Assembly: GCF_023898865.1 (NCBI RefSeq)
Contig: NZ_JAGSOV010000037.1
Coordinates: 1 to 64,000, forward strand
Length of the DNA stretch: 64,000 nucleotides
From: Pseudonocardia humida
GTDB taxonomy: Bacteria; Actinomycetota; Actinomycetes; Mycobacteriales; Pseudonocardiaceae
Direction of reading: 5' to 3'
A program made the translations under genes and the position numbers. Shown here one piece after another: positions 37,532 through 47,867 of the stretch (within the stretch, counting starts at the first letter, position 1; each line of letters opens with the position of its first letter). Under the pieces are notes generated by a model. That model had not been told where the DNA came from and made no database searches. It saw only the letters and a program-made list of their open reading frames with translations.

Positions 37532-39175
37532 TCAGCGGCGGCGGGCCTTGGCCTTGCGCGGGGGCGGCAGGGCACCCTCGGCGCGCAGCCGGGCGGCGTG
37601 CGCGGCCAGCGCGTCGACCAGGGCGGGGACGCGGGCCTCTGCGGGCTGGACGTCGACGCGCAGGCCGAACTCGCGGGCCGTCTCGGCGGTCTGCGGACCG
37701 ATGCAGGCCACGATCGTGCGGGCGTGCGGCTTGCCGGCGATGCCGACCAGGTTCCGGACCGTCGACGACGAGGTGAAGCACACCGCGTCGAAGCCGCCGG
37801 TCTTGATGGCCTCGCGGATCGGGGCGGGCGGCGGGGCCGCCCGGACCGTGCGGTACGCCGTCACGTCGTCGATCTCCCAGCCGCGGTCGCGCAGACCGGC
37901 GGCGAGGGTCTCGGTGGCGATGTCGGCGCGGGGCAGCAGGACGCGGTCGACCGGGTCGAGGATGTCGTCGTGCGGCGGGAAGATCTTGAGCAGGCCCTCC
38001 GACGAGGACTCCTGGCCCTCGTCGATGTCGGGGACCAGCTCGGGGACGATGCCGAAGGCGCGCACCTTCTCCGCGGTCGCCGCGCCCACGCAGGCGATCT
38101 TGACGCCGGAGAAGGCGCGGGCGTCCAGGCCGAACTCGGCGAACTTCTCCCACACGGCGCGGACCGCGTTGGTGGAGGTGAAGACCACCCACTGGTAGCG
38201 GCCGTCGACGAGGCCCTTGACCGCGCGCTCCATCTGGGTGGGCGAGCGGGGCGGCTCCACGGCGATCGTGGGCACCTCCTCGGCGCTCGCGCCGTGCACC
38301 GCGAGGCGCTCGGTCATCGCACCCGCCTGGTCCTTCGTGCGCGGCACCAGCACCCGCCAGCCGTAGAGGGCGCGCGACTCCCACCAGGACAGGGACGGCC
38401 GCAGGCCGACCTCCTCGCCGATGGTGACCACGAGCGGGCCCTCCAGGTCGCCGGCGTCGCCGGCCAGCCCGGCCAGGGTGGTCTGCACCGTGCGCTGGGT
38501 GGTGACGGTGCCGTTCGCGGTGACCGCGGCCGGGGTCTGCGCCGCCACGCCGTTCTCGGTGAGCGCGGCGGCGACCTCGGCCAGGTGGGCGGCCGTCGCG
38601 TGCAGCACCAGGGTGCCGGGGGCGGCCGACAGGCGGGCCCAGTCGATGCCGGTGCGGACGTCGGCCTCGATGTGCGCCGAGCCCAGCGGCACGCCGGCGT
38701 AGGCCGGGACCGCGGTGCCGGCGGCGACGCCGGGGACCACGTCGAACGGCACGTCGCCCGCGGCCACCGCGACGGCCTCGGCGACGACCGAGTCGGTGGT
38801 CAGCGGGTCGCCGCTGACCAGCCGCGTGACCGCGCGCCCGTTGCGGGCCTCGGTCAGCAGCTCGGCGGCGACGTCGGCGGGCTCGCCGACCGCGGTGCGG
38901 ACCTCCGCGCCGTCGGCGACCAGCGCCAGGATCGTCTCCGGCACCTCCTGGTCGACGATCACCAGCGGGGCCGCGGCGAGCGCGTCGCGGGCCCGCACGG
39001 TGAGCAGGCCCGGGTCGCCGGGGCCGGTGCCGATGAAGGCGATCCGGCCCGGCACGACCGAGCGGTCGACCGCCCGGGGCGGCGCGGGCGGGGCCGCGGG
39101 CGCGGGCGCCGGCTCAGCGGACGCCGCGCCGGGGGCCGCGGGCGCCTCCTGGGGGGGCGATGGTGCTCGGTTCAT
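37532..39175 (-). CDS. hemD: Uroporphyrinogen-III synthase with N-terminal methyltransferase-like domain
   Basis: A 547-residue fusion. A Pro/Ala-rich leader is followed by an SAM-methyltransferase-like (SUMT) domain, about 45-270, with GTGPGDPGLLT. Then comes the uroporphyrinogen-III synthase domain, about 290-530, with VFTSTNAVRAVWEKF, VLLPRADIATETLA and DAVCFTSSSTVRNL. It cyclises hydroxymethylbilane to uroporphyrinogen III. In the SUMT part the usual GGDPFVFGRG becomes RLVSGDPLTTD and the PLTHR segment is absent, so methylation is doubtful. The fusion matches mycobacterial HemD (Rv0511). Its start is 1 bp from the hemC stop. Confidence 0.92.
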   Translation of the reverse strand: MNRAPSPPQEAPAAPGAASAEPAPAPAAPPAPPRAVDRSVVPGRIAFIGTGPGDPGLLTVRARDALAAAPLVIVDQEVPETILALVADGAEVRTAVGEPADVAAELLTEARNGRAVTRLVSGDPLTTDSVVAEAVAVAAGDVPFDVVPGVAAGTAVPAYAGVPLGSAHIEADVRTGIDWARLSAAPGTLVLHATAAHLAEVAAALTENGVAAQTPAAVTANGTVTTQRTVQTTLAGLAGDAGDLEGPLVVTIGEEVGLRPSLSWWESRALYGWRVLVPRTKDQAGAMTERLAVHGASAEEVPTIAVEPPRSPTQMERAVKGLVDGRYQWVVFTSTNAVRAVWEKFAEFGLDARAFSGVKIACVGAATAEKVRAFGIVPELVPDIDEGQESSSEGLLKIFPPHDDILDPVDRVLLPRADIATETLAAGLRDRGWEIDDVTAYRTVRAAPPPAPIREAIKTGGFDAVCFTSSSTVRNLVGIAGKPHARTIVACIGPQTAETAREFGLRVDVQPAEARVPALVDALAAHAARLRAEGALPPPRKAKARRR

Positions 39176-39176
39176 C

Positions 39177-40156
39177 TCAGGTCTCCCGATCCAGCTGTTC
39201 CGCGGGGGCCGCGAGGCCCCCCATGTCGAGGAGCTCCGCGGCCAGCGCCGCACCGAGCTTCTCGGCGTTGTCCAGGTCACCGGTCGCGGAGGCGCGCAGC
39301 AGCCCCCCGCCGGTCGTGCCGATCACGGCCCGCAGCGACACCCGGTCGACCGGGTGGCCGTCCTCGTCGTCGGGCCCGTACTCCCAGTCGGACACCACGT
39401 CGGCCAGCGCGGCGACGGGCGCGCTGCAGCCCGCCTCCAAGGTGGCCAGCACGGCCCGCTCGGCCAGGACCGCGGCCCGGGTGAACGGGTCGTCCAGCAC
39501 GGTGGCGAGCGTGCGGGCCAGCGCGAGGTCGCCGTCGGCCGTCCCGGCCCGGCACTCGATCGCCAACGCGCCCTGGGCGGGGGCGGGCAGCATCTGCAGC
39601 GGATCGAGCAGCTCGGTGGCCTCCCCGACGCGCCCGAGCCTGCGCAGCCCGGCCGCGGCCACCACGACGGCGTCCAGCTCGCCGTCGCGGACCTTCGCGA
39701 TCCGCGTGTCGACGTTGCCGCGGATCGCCACCACCTCCAGGCCGAGCCCGAGCGCGTCGAGCTGGGCCTTGCGCCGCGGGGAGCCGGTGCCGACGGTGGC
39801 CCCCGTCGGCAGCTCGCCGAGCACCAGCCCGTCGCGGGCGACCAGCGCGTCGCGCGGGTCCTCCCGACCGGGCACCGCGGCGAGGGTGAGCCGCGCGTCG
39901 GGAGCGGTGGGCAGGTCCTTGTAGGAGTGCACCGCCACGTCGACGTCGCCGCGGGCCAGCGCGTCGCGCAGCGCCGAGACGAACACGCCGACGCCGAGCT
40001 CGGCCACCGGAGCCGACGATCGGTCGCCCCGCGTGCTGACCTCGACCAGCTCGCAGGGGTGCCCCGCGGCGCGGAGCCGGTCGGCGACCAGGCCGCTCTG
40101 GGCCATCGCCAGCGCGCTCGGCCGGGTGCCGACGCGCAGCGGTGGGGTGGGCGTCA

Positions 40157-40157
<1 letters not shown>
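39177..40157 (-). CDS. hemC: Hydroxymethylbilane synthase (porphobilinogen deaminase)
   Basis: A 326-residue enzyme that polymerises four porphobilinogen units on a dipyrromethane cofactor. Visible signatures are [14 protein letters not shown] at the start, HSYKDLPT (near 79), the Arg-rich [11 protein letters not shown] (near 125) and the cofactor-carrying cysteine in [12 protein letters not shown] (near 240). ATG 40157 overlaps the hemA stop by one base (TGATG), and the stop is 1 bp before hemD, so rex-hemA-hemC-hemD read as one operon. Confidence 0.95.
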
Positions 40158-41518
<1,361 letters not shown>

Positions 41519-41588
41519 CGCCCGACCTCGCTGCACTCGGTCGGCGCTTCGCGGAAGCGCTGTGTCGATGATTCGCTCGCGAGCTCGC

Positions 41589-42386
41589 TCACCGCATCCC
41601 ACCGTTCAACGTGCTGTTCACGGGGTGCCCGTTGGTCTGCGCGTCCGGGGGCGGGACGACGTCGACGTCGGTGGCGGGCACGGCCAGCGACGCCTCGGTC
41701 TCCGGGCTCTCGGCCACCAGCCGCTTGCGGGCCACGTGGAAGGCCAGTATCTGCAGCTCGACGGCCAGGTCGACCTTGCGGACCTCGACCTCGTCGGGCA
41801 CCTGCAGCACCACCGGGGCGAAGTTGAGGATGCACCGCACGCCGGCCTCGACGAGCATGTCGCAGATGCCCTGGGCGGCCGGCCCGGGCGTGGCGATCAT
41901 CCCGATCGTGATGCCGCGCTCGCGGCAGGTGTCGCCGATGGCGCGGACGTGCTCGACGAGGATGCCGTTGATGTGGATGCCGACCAGGTCGGGGTCGACG
42001 TCGAACAGCGCGGTCACCGGGAAGCCGCGCCCGCCGAAGCCGCCGTAGCCGGCCAGCGCGTGGCCCAGGTTGCCGACGCCGATCAGCGCGACGGCCTGCC
42101 GGTGGTTGAGCCCGAGCGCGCGCTCCAGCTGGTGCACGAGCGCCGAGACGGAGTAGCCGACGCCGCGGATGCCGTAGGAACCGATGTAGGACAGGTCCTT
42201 GCGGAGCTTGGCCGAGTTGACCCCGGTGGCCGCGGCGAGCTCCTCGCTGGACACCGTGTCGGCGCCCTGCTCGGCGAGCTCACCGAGCATCCGCAGGTAC
42301 ACCGCGAGGCGGGCGACGCTGGCCTCGGGGATCGACCTCGGGACCCGTGCGGCCACCCCCTCGGAGCCGGCCTGCGGCAACGTCAC
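41589..42386 (-). CDS. rex: Redox-sensing transcriptional repressor Rex
   Basis: A 265-residue repressor that reads the NADH/NAD+ ratio. The N-terminal winged helix (about 15-90) includes [12 protein letters not shown] and [17 protein letters not shown]. The Rossmann domain (about 95-220) has [12 protein letters not shown] and [13 protein letters not shown]. An extra acidic/Pro C-terminal tail is present. GTG 42386 has a strong Shine-Dalgarno GAGGAGA 4 nt upstream. A Rex operator overlaps the promoter in front of the gene, so Rex should repress its own operon (rex-hemACD) when NADH is low, as described for Streptomyces. Confidence 0.94.
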   Translation of the reverse strand: MTLPQAGSEGVAARVPRSIPEASVARLAVYLRMLGELAEQGADTVSSEELAAATGVNSAKLRKDLSYIGSYGIRGVGYSVSALVHQLERALGLNHRQAVALIGVGNLGHALAGYGGFGGRGFPVTALFDVDPDLVGIHINGILVEHVRAIGDTCRERGITIGMIATPGPAAQGICDMLVEAGVRCILNFAPVVLQVPDEVEVRKVDLAVELQILAFHVARKRLVAESPETEASLAVPATDVDVVPPPDAQTNGHPVNSTLNGGMR

Positions 42387-42538
42387 GGCCTCTCCTCGCG
42401 CTGCTCTGCTGGGTGTGTCTGCTGACAAGGAGCCGCCATCGGCCACGATCGATACGTGGCGTCCGGTCCGGCGGCGCGTCGGCTGGGGAACCCGGCCGAC
42501 AATCCGCTGGGACCGGGCGTTGACGGCGACGGTTTTCC

Positions 42539-42567
42539 ACGGTAGCCGCTTGTGAAGGCACGCACAA
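42539..42567 (-). promoter_or_regulatory. rex operon promoter with Rex operator
   Basis: On the minus strand, -35 TTGTGC (42567-42562) and -10 TACCGT (42544-42539) are separated by exactly 17 bp. The 18 bp site 42550-42567 (plus strand TTGTGAAGGCACGCACAA) matches the Rex operator pattern TTGTG-N8-CACAA and covers the -35 and most of the spacer. The predicted 5' leader is about 145 nt. Confidence 0.75.
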
Positions 42568-42701
42568 AGTTGCGATCTTGAACGGGACCGTGCTCAGTCG
42601 CCGACACCCGGGAGAGCGACCGGTGATCGCCGCAGGGTGCCCGTTCGTCGCACCGCACCGGACGGAACGGGCGCCCGACCCGGCGCCGGACGGCACGCGG
42701 A

Positions 42702-42735
42702 ACGGGGCGGCCCCGGAAGTCCGGAGCCGCCCCGT
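42702..42735 (-). terminator. Terminator of the first fasciclin gene
   Basis: ACGGGGCGGC (42702-42711) pairs with GCCGCCCCGT (42726-42735), with an inner CCGGA/TCCGG stem, 15 nt after the fasciclin stop codon on the minus strand. Confidence 0.65.
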
Positions 42736-42750
42736 CGGGAGTGCGGTGGA

Positions 42751-43446
42751 TCAGCCCGCGGCCGGCATGAGCACCTTGTCGATCACGAACACGGTGGCGT
42801 TCGCGGTCGGGATGTTGCCGCACAGGACGTTCGCCTCGGTGCCGCCGCCGCTGGTCAGCGTGGGCGCCGTGGCCGTGCCGCCGACGGTGACGTCGCCCCC
42901 GGCCAGCTCGGTGCTCTTGCCCGCCTCGACCAGCTGCGCGGCGTCGTAGCGCTGCGGGACGACGTGGTAGGACAGCAGCGCGCCGAGCTCGGCGGGGTCG
43001 GCGAGCAGGGCGTTGAACGCCTCGTCGCCGACCTCCTGCTGGACCGCCGCGAACGCGTCGTTGGACGGCGCGTAGACGGTGATGGCCTCCTGCGAGTTGA
43101 GCGTCTCGGCCAGGCCGGGCACCTTTCCGACCGCGGTCACCAGGGTCGAGAGCAGCGGGTTGTTCGAGGCCGCGGTGGCCACCGGGTCGTCGACCATGCC
43201 CTCGGCCGAACCCTCGCCCGACGTCGGGACCGCGCTGCAGCCCGGGCCGAAGATGTCGGAGACCTGGGTGACGCCGCCGGCCGCGGCGGTGGTCGGCGCC
43301 GCGCTCATCGGGGCCGACCCGCTCATCGGGGAACCGCTCGTCGGGGCGCTGCCGGTGGTCGTCGGCTCGGAGCCGCCGCACGCCGCGAGGGCCAGGGTCA
43401 TCGCGGCCATCGCGCCGACGGCGGCCAGTCGCTGGGTCTTTCGCAC
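42751..43446 (-). CDS. Fasciclin-domain lipoprotein (paralogue 1)
   Basis: A 231-residue secreted lipoprotein. It has a signal peptide with lipobox LALAAC (Cys near 23), a Ser/Thr/Pro/Ala linker, and a FAS1 domain (about 85-230) with the H1 box ITVYAPSNDAF and the YH motif LLSYHVVPQR and the H2-like ATVFVIDKVLMP. It resembles mycobacterial MPT70/MPT83. A GAGGAGGA Shine-Dalgarno precedes GTG 43446. It follows the molybdopterin oxidoreductase gene on the same strand and has a paralogue at 47182-47829. Confidence 0.9.
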   Translation of the reverse strand: MRKTQRLAAVGAMAAMTLALAACGGSEPTTTGSAPTSGSPMSGSAPMSAAPTTAAAGGVTQVSDIFGPGCSAVPTSGEGSAEGMVDDPVATAASNNPLLSTLVTAVGKVPGLAETLNSQEAITVYAPSNDAFAAVQQEVGDEAFNALLADPAELGALLSYHVVPQRYDAAQLVEAGKSTELAGGDVTVGGTATAPTLTSGGGTEANVLCGNIPTANATVFVIDKVLMPAAG

Positions 43447-43566
43447 TGGGTCCTCCTCGGGGTGGCCCGGTCGATCCGGACCTCTGCACAGCGTTCGCAG
43501 GTGCTCCGGATCCGGTTCATCGGACGTAGTGACGATGAGATCACAGGAGCAAAATGGTTGAGCCGT

Positions 43567-45138
43567 TCAGCTCACGGTGAAGATGAGCGCCGGCCACCCG
43601 GACGCCCCGTCCGGGATCGGCGCGGCCCGCTCCTCGGTCTGCGTGACCCCGTCCCGGTCGGTCGCCCTGGCCTGCACCGTGTGGCTGCCCGGGGCCAGGT
43701 CGAACGCCGTGCGCCACATCCGCCAGGTGTCCCCGCCGACCTCGGTGGCCAACTCGGCCCCCTGCCACGGCCCGCCGTCGACCCGCACCTCGACCCCACC
43801 GATCCCGACGGGCTGCGACCAGGCGATACCGGCCACCACCACCCGCCCGGCCGGCGCCGTGGCGAAGCCGCGCGGGCTGTCGATCCGGCACTGGGTCTTG
43901 ATCGGGGCCAGCCGCCCCCACCCCCGCTGCAGCCAGTACGCCTGCCGCTCCGCGAACGTCGTGACCTCCAGGTCGACCACCCACTTCGTGGCCGAGACGA
44001 ACCCGTAGAGGCCCGGCACCACCATCCGCACCGGGAACCCGTGCTCGGGCGGCAGCGCCTCGCCGTTCATCCCGACCGCGAGCAGCGCGCCCCGCTCCGG
44101 CTCCAGCAGCACGTCGAGCGGGGTGCCCGCCGTCCAGCCGTCGGTGCTGGTGCTGAGCACCTGGTCGGCCCCGGGCCGCACCCCCGCCTCCCGCAGCACC
44201 TCCCGCAGGTCGACCCCCAGGAAGGTGGCCGTGGAGATGTAGGGCCCGCCGACCTCGTTGGAGACGCACGTCATCGTGATCGTCCGCTCCAGCAGCGGGC
44301 GGGCCAGCAGGTCGTCGAAGGTCAGGGTCAGCTCGTCGTCGACCATGCCGTGCACCCGCAGCCGCCACTCCTCAGCGGTGACCGCGGGCACGCGCAGGGC
44401 GACGTCGACCCGGTAGAAGTCGGGGTTCGCGGTGACGAACGGCGGCGTCCCCGACTCCGGGAACGCCGCCCCCGCCGGGATCGCCGGCGCGGCCCGCGCG
44501 GGCCGGATGCGGGCCAGCCGCTCGCTCACCGCCCGCCGCGACTCCACCAGCCCGCCGCCCACCAGCGCCCCGCCCAGCCCGGCCCCGACGGAGACCAGAC
44601 CGACGGCCACCGACGAGCCGATCAGGACGGCCCGCCGCGACGGCCCGCCCCCGGCGGGACGCCCGCCGCCGGCACCCCCCGCCAACCCGCGCAACCACCC
44701 GAGCACCGCGACCCCCGCCACCGGTGCGGCCAGCGGCGCGACCAGGTCCACCGGCCCGACCCCCGGCGCCGTGACGACCGCCAGCAACCCGGCCAACCCC
44801 AGCCCCACCACCCCCACGACCCCGGGCAGCACCCGCCGCCGCGCGGCCAACCCGATCACCGCCGCCACGACGACCAGCAGCACTGCCGTACCGGCCAGCA
44901 GGACGGGCTTGTCGGCGGTGCCGAACGCCCCCTTCGCGAACTCGGTCAGCCAGGACGGCGACAGCCGCACGACCGCGTCCCCGACCGCCAGGAACGGCGA
45001 GGACCGGGGCGCGAGCAGGCCGGCCACCAGGTGGCCGGTGCCGACGGCCGCGGCCACGGAGAGCAGGCCGACGGTCGCGGCGACGCGGCGCCCCGGCAGC
45101 GGGTGGGGGGTGTGGCGCGACTGCTCGGTGACGACCAT
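43567..45138 (-). CDS. Membrane-anchored molybdopterin oxidoreductase (sulfite oxidase family)
   Basis: A 523-residue protein. About four N-terminal membrane helices (20-45, 78-98, 103-125, 130-150) and a further hydrophobic segment near 170-195 lead into an extracytoplasmic Mo-pterin domain (about 240-430). That domain has the Mo-ligand Cys in ITMTCVSNEVGG, and GFPVRMVVPGLYGFVSATKWV. A sulfite-oxidase dimerisation (Ig-like) domain lies at about 435-523. It probably reduces or oxidises a small S- or N-oxide outside the cell. Its neighbours are fasciclin lipoproteins, a pairing also seen elsewhere in actinobacteria. Confidence 0.9.
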   Translation of the reverse strand: MVVTEQSRHTPHPLPGRRVAATVGLLSVAAAVGTGHLVAGLLAPRSSPFLAVGDAVVRLSPSWLTEFAKGAFGTADKPVLLAGTAVLLVVVAAVIGLAARRRVLPGVVGVVGLGLAGLLAVVTAPGVGPVDLVAPLAAPVAGVAVLGWLRGLAGGAGGGRPAGGGPSRRAVLIGSSVAVGLVSVGAGLGGALVGGGLVESRRAVSERLARIRPARAAPAIPAGAAFPESGTPPFVTANPDFYRVDVALRVPAVTAEEWRLRVHGMVDDELTLTFDDLLARPLLERTITMTCVSNEVGGPYISTATFLGVDLREVLREAGVRPGADQVLSTSTDGWTAGTPLDVLLEPERGALLAVGMNGEALPPEHGFPVRMVVPGLYGFVSATKWVVDLEVTTFAERQAYWLQRGWGRLAPIKTQCRIDSPRGFATAPAGRVVVAGIAWSQPVGIGGVEVRVDGGPWQGAELATEVGGDTWRMWRTAFDLAPGSHTVQARATDRDGVTQTEERAAPIPDGASGWPALIFTVS

Positions 45139-45317
45139 GGACGACGTTCGGCTGTCCGGAGCGTCCGGTTCAGTGGGTGGCCCGGGGTGGGCCTTGCGCT
45201 GCTGCTGCCTCCGGCGGCGCCTGCGCGCATGTGGGCTGGGTCGGCCGGGGCGGCGGGGGCCGTGCCGGACGTGCACGCTGCGCGTGCCGACGTGACGGCA
45301 GGGGCTTCGGGACCGGG

Positions 45318-45335
45318 GTGGGCACCAGTGCCCAC
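45318..45335. terminator. Short palindrome after the DUF222 gene
   Basis: GTGGGCACCAGTGCCCAC is an 8 bp perfect inverted repeat around CA, 4 nt after the DUF222 stop codon on the minus strand. It may be a terminator or a protein site. The rest of the 200 bp gap to the oxidoreductase start shows nothing clear. Confidence 0.35.
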
Positions 45336-45339
45336 GGGG

Positions 45340-46680
45340 TCAGCGCGGAACACGGGACACACTCCGGCCGGGGTTGGTCTGCGGTGGTCGAGTCGAGTCC
45401 GGGCGCCCGGGTGGCGCGGTTCTGGGGTGGCGTCGGGGTGTGCGTTCTTTGTCGAGCCAGGTCGGGGGTATGAATTCGGGTAGTCCGTCGCGGGCGATGC
45501 GTACGAGCCATTCCGTGGAGTGGATCTCTTGGTGGTGCGTCCAGCACAACATGACGAGGTTGTCGGTTTTGGTGTGGCCGCCGCGGGCCCATTCTTTGAT
45601 GTGGTGGATTTCGCACCAGCTGGGTGGGCGGTCGCATCCCGGGTGGGCGCATCCGTGGTCGCGGGCGACGATCGCGCGGCGGATCGGGAGGGGGATGGTG
45701 CGGGCTTCTCGCCCGATGTCGAGGGGTTGGCTGTCGCCGTCGAGGACGATGGGGATGACCTTGGCGTCGCAGCAGAGTGCCCGCAGCGCCGCCGGAGTCG
45801 GGGTGCCACCGAGGTCGAGGCAGGCGGCGCGGGCGCGGTTCTCCAGGTCGGCCAGCCTGACCGTGACGGCGACATGGGGGCGTTCGCCTGCCTTGTCGGG
45901 GAGGATGGTGTCGCCGTGGGTGGCGACGAATCCGCACACCTCGGTCAACGCGTCGGCGTTGCGTTCGGCGGCGCTGCGCGGGTCTTGCGCGGTCAACGGG
46001 GTGGCTTTGGCGTCGATGACGGTGGCGATCATGGCGTAGCGGACCGGGTCGGTGAACACCCCGCTGATCTTCCCGCCGCCCCCGGGTAGCGGGGTGAGTC
46101 GTAGCTCGTTGACCTGTACCGGTTCCCGATCGTCCGGTTCGGCGCCGTCCTGGTCGTAGGCCCGCACCAGCTCGGCTCCGAACCTGGCCAACTCCGTCGG
46201 GGTGCAGGTGTCGGCGACCGCGGCGATCTGTTCTTCGATGCCCGCCCAGGCGTAGGGCGGGATCCGCCGCGCGGCCGGTGAGTCGAGGAGTCGGGCGATC
46301 AGATCGATGTGCTGCAAGCTGGCCGCACCGCTAGTGAAGGCGGCGGCCATGGCAGGTAGCAAGGGCGGCAGCACCTGGCCCTGCAGGTCCACTCGCGCGG
46401 CGACGTGCTCGGCCGCGCGCACGATCTCCCGCGCCCGCCCCCGATCGACCGTCAGCACCGAGGCCACCGCGGAGTCGGGTCGCCGGTGTCCGGCGGCGGC
46501 GAACGCGCCGCTGCGCTGCAACACGGCCACGGCCTCGACCTGCAACTGCGATATCGCCCGGGTCAGTTCTCGGCTGAGAGTCAGAGCATCCAGTGCGTCT
46601 TGGTCCGAGCCGTTCTCGCGCAACCCGGCAGCGACCGCAAGAATGCGGTCTGCCGTGGCGGCGAGTTCGGTCGGAATCAT
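45340..46680 (-). CDS. DUF222/HNH endonuclease-like protein (13E12 family)
   Basis: A 446-residue protein. An N-terminal helical DUF222 domain (about 1-290) is followed by an HNH nuclease motif (about 335-390), with ARDHGCAHPGCDRPPSWCEIHHIKEW pattern residues Cys-x4-Cys, HH and the later CWTHHQEIH. A basic Pro/Arg tail ends it. This is the actinobacterial 13E12 repeat family, multicopy and often within mobile introns or islands. Codons are noticeably less GC-biased than in neighbours, suggesting transfer. A LexA-like box just before the start implies SOS induction. Confidence 0.88.
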   Translation of the reverse strand: MIPTELAATADRILAVAAGLRENGSDQDALDALTLSRELTRAISQLQVEAVAVLQRSGAFAAAGHRRPDSAVASVLTVDRGRAREIVRAAEHVAARVDLQGQVLPPLLPAMAAAFTSGAASLQHIDLIARLLDSPAARRIPPYAWAGIEEQIAAVADTCTPTELARFGAELVRAYDQDGAEPDDREPVQVNELRLTPLPGGGGKISGVFTDPVRYAMIATVIDAKATPLTAQDPRSAAERNADALTEVCGFVATHGDTILPDKAGERPHVAVTVRLADLENRARAACLDLGGTPTPAALRALCCDAKVIPIVLDGDSQPLDIGREARTIPLPIRRAIVARDHGCAHPGCDRPPSWCEIHHIKEWARGGHTKTDNLVMLCWTHHQEIHSTEWLVRIARDGLPEFIPPTWLDKERTPRRHPRTAPPGRPDSTRPPQTNPGRSVSRVPR

Positions 46681-46693
46681 GCCTCGATTCTAC

Positions 46694-46709
46694 TCGAACA
46701 TTCGTGCGA
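46694..46709 (-). promoter_or_regulatory. LexA (SOS) box before the DUF222/HNH gene
   Basis: TCGAACATTCGTGCGA differs at one base from the actinobacterial/Bacillus SOS box TCGAAC-N4-GTTCGA and lies 14-29 bp before the start codon. Mycobacterial 13E12-family genes are known LexA targets, which supports the call. Confidence 0.65.
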
Positions 46710-46968
46710 AGTCGAGGAAGGATCGGCACCACGGGATAGTCGCCGCGCTCGCAAGGGAAGCGTTCACAATCACAACCGGCACCTCGGATCGGGGACGGCC
46801 GCCAGCGCAACCACACTATTCGTTGTTGTCGCAACGGAACCACCTACGCGCCGGAACACACCCGCCCACACGCGACTGGGCCCGGCCGGACCGGACCAGC
46901 AGAGCCGCGACGCGCGCGACCGCGTCGACCTACGGTCGGGGTGTGCGGCGGATGGCGAGGAGAAGTTC

Positions 46969-47176
46969 GTGTCCTTGACGACCTTCCAGCGCTCGGGGAA
47001 GGCGGCGCGCGACGGGGATGCGCTGGTCGTCACGACGCCGGCCGGCACCCGGCGAGGTGAAGCGGCTGCGCCGCGACCCGCGGGTCGCGCTGCGGCCGTC
47101 GAGCAGGACCGGTGCCGTCGATCCCGGCGCCCGAGCGCACCGCACGCGGGTGATCCTGCGGATCCGCCCGGGCTGA
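46969..47176 (+). pseudogene. Decayed PPOX-class F420-dependent oxidoreductase
   Basis: GTG 46969, after the Shine-Dalgarno GAGGAGAA, begins MSLTTFQRSGKA and soon reads RDGDALVVTTPAGT, the opening of PPOX-class proteins. About 15 residues of the expected strand between these blocks are missing. A frameshift near 47050 moves the continuation, GEVKRLRRDPRVALRPSS, into another frame. A further deletion joins this to a short C-terminal RVILRIRPG and TGA at 47176. Only about 69 codons remain of a usual 130-140. The preceding 46710-46968 is non-coding and relatively AT-rich. Confidence 0.7.
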
Positions 47177-47181
47177 GCGGC

Positions 47182-47829
47182 TCAGGGCGCCGGCGGAGCC
47201 GTGGGCGTCGCGGGCGTCAGCACGGCGTCGACCAGGAAGACCGTCGCGTTCGCGGACTGGACGTTCCCGCAGACCACCCCGGCGGTGCCCTCGTCGGTAC
47301 TGGCCAGGGTGAGCATCTCGGGTGTGTCGGCCACCGTCACGTCGCCCCAGGCCAGCTGGGTCGTCTTGCCCGCCTCGACGAGGCCGCGGGCGTCCAGCCG
47401 CTTCTCCGTCACGTGGTAGGACAGCAGGCCGTCGAGGCGCTCGGCGTCGCCCATCAGCGCGTCGAACTCCGGCGCGCCGAGGCGGCCGCGCAGCGCCTCG
47501 AAGGCCGCGTCGGTCGGCGCGAAGACCGTCAGGGCGGGGGCCGCGTCGAGGGCGCCGGCCAGTGCGGGCAGCCGCCCGAGCGCTGCGGACAGCGCGGCCA
47601 GCCGCGGGACGGCGGCCAGCGCGGCCACGAGGGGCCGGTTCCCCAGCTCGGTCGTCGGGACGTCGGCGCAGTCGCCGTAGGGCTCGGCCATCGGCGTGGC
47701 GCTCGCGGCCGGGGCGACGAGCGGTGCGGCGCCGGTGCCGGGCGCGGTCACCGGCCCGGCGCAGGCGACGGCGCCCGCGGCGACGGCGGTCAGGGTGAGG
47801 GCGGTCGCGCACATGCGGATCCGGTGCAC
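47182..47829 (-). CDS. Fasciclin-domain lipoprotein (paralogue 2)
   Basis: A 215-residue lipoprotein with signal peptide and lipobox (AGAVAC, Cys near 23) and a FAS1 domain (about 65-205) with LTVFAPTDAAF, LLSYHVTEKR and ATVFLVDAVLTP. It aligns along its length with paralogue 1 (for example LVEAGKTTQLAWGDVTV against LVEAGKSTELAGGDVTV), so the two arose by duplication and now flank the oxidoreductase/HNH segment. A GGAGA Shine-Dalgarno precedes GTG 47829. It has its own promoter with a palindrome at the -35. Confidence 0.88.
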   Translation of the reverse strand: MHRIRMCATALTLTAVAAGAVACAGPVTAPGTGAAPLVAPAASATPMAEPYGDCADVPTTELGNRPLVAALAAVPRLAALSAALGRLPALAGALDAAPALTVFAPTDAAFEALRGRLGAPEFDALMGDAERLDGLLSYHVTEKRLDARGLVEAGKTTQLAWGDVTVADTPEMLTLASTDEGTAGVVCGNVQSANATVFLVDAVLTPATPTAPPAP

Positions 47830-47867
47830 CGGGTCTCCTCTGGGAACGGCGGTCGGGTCGGCGCAGG

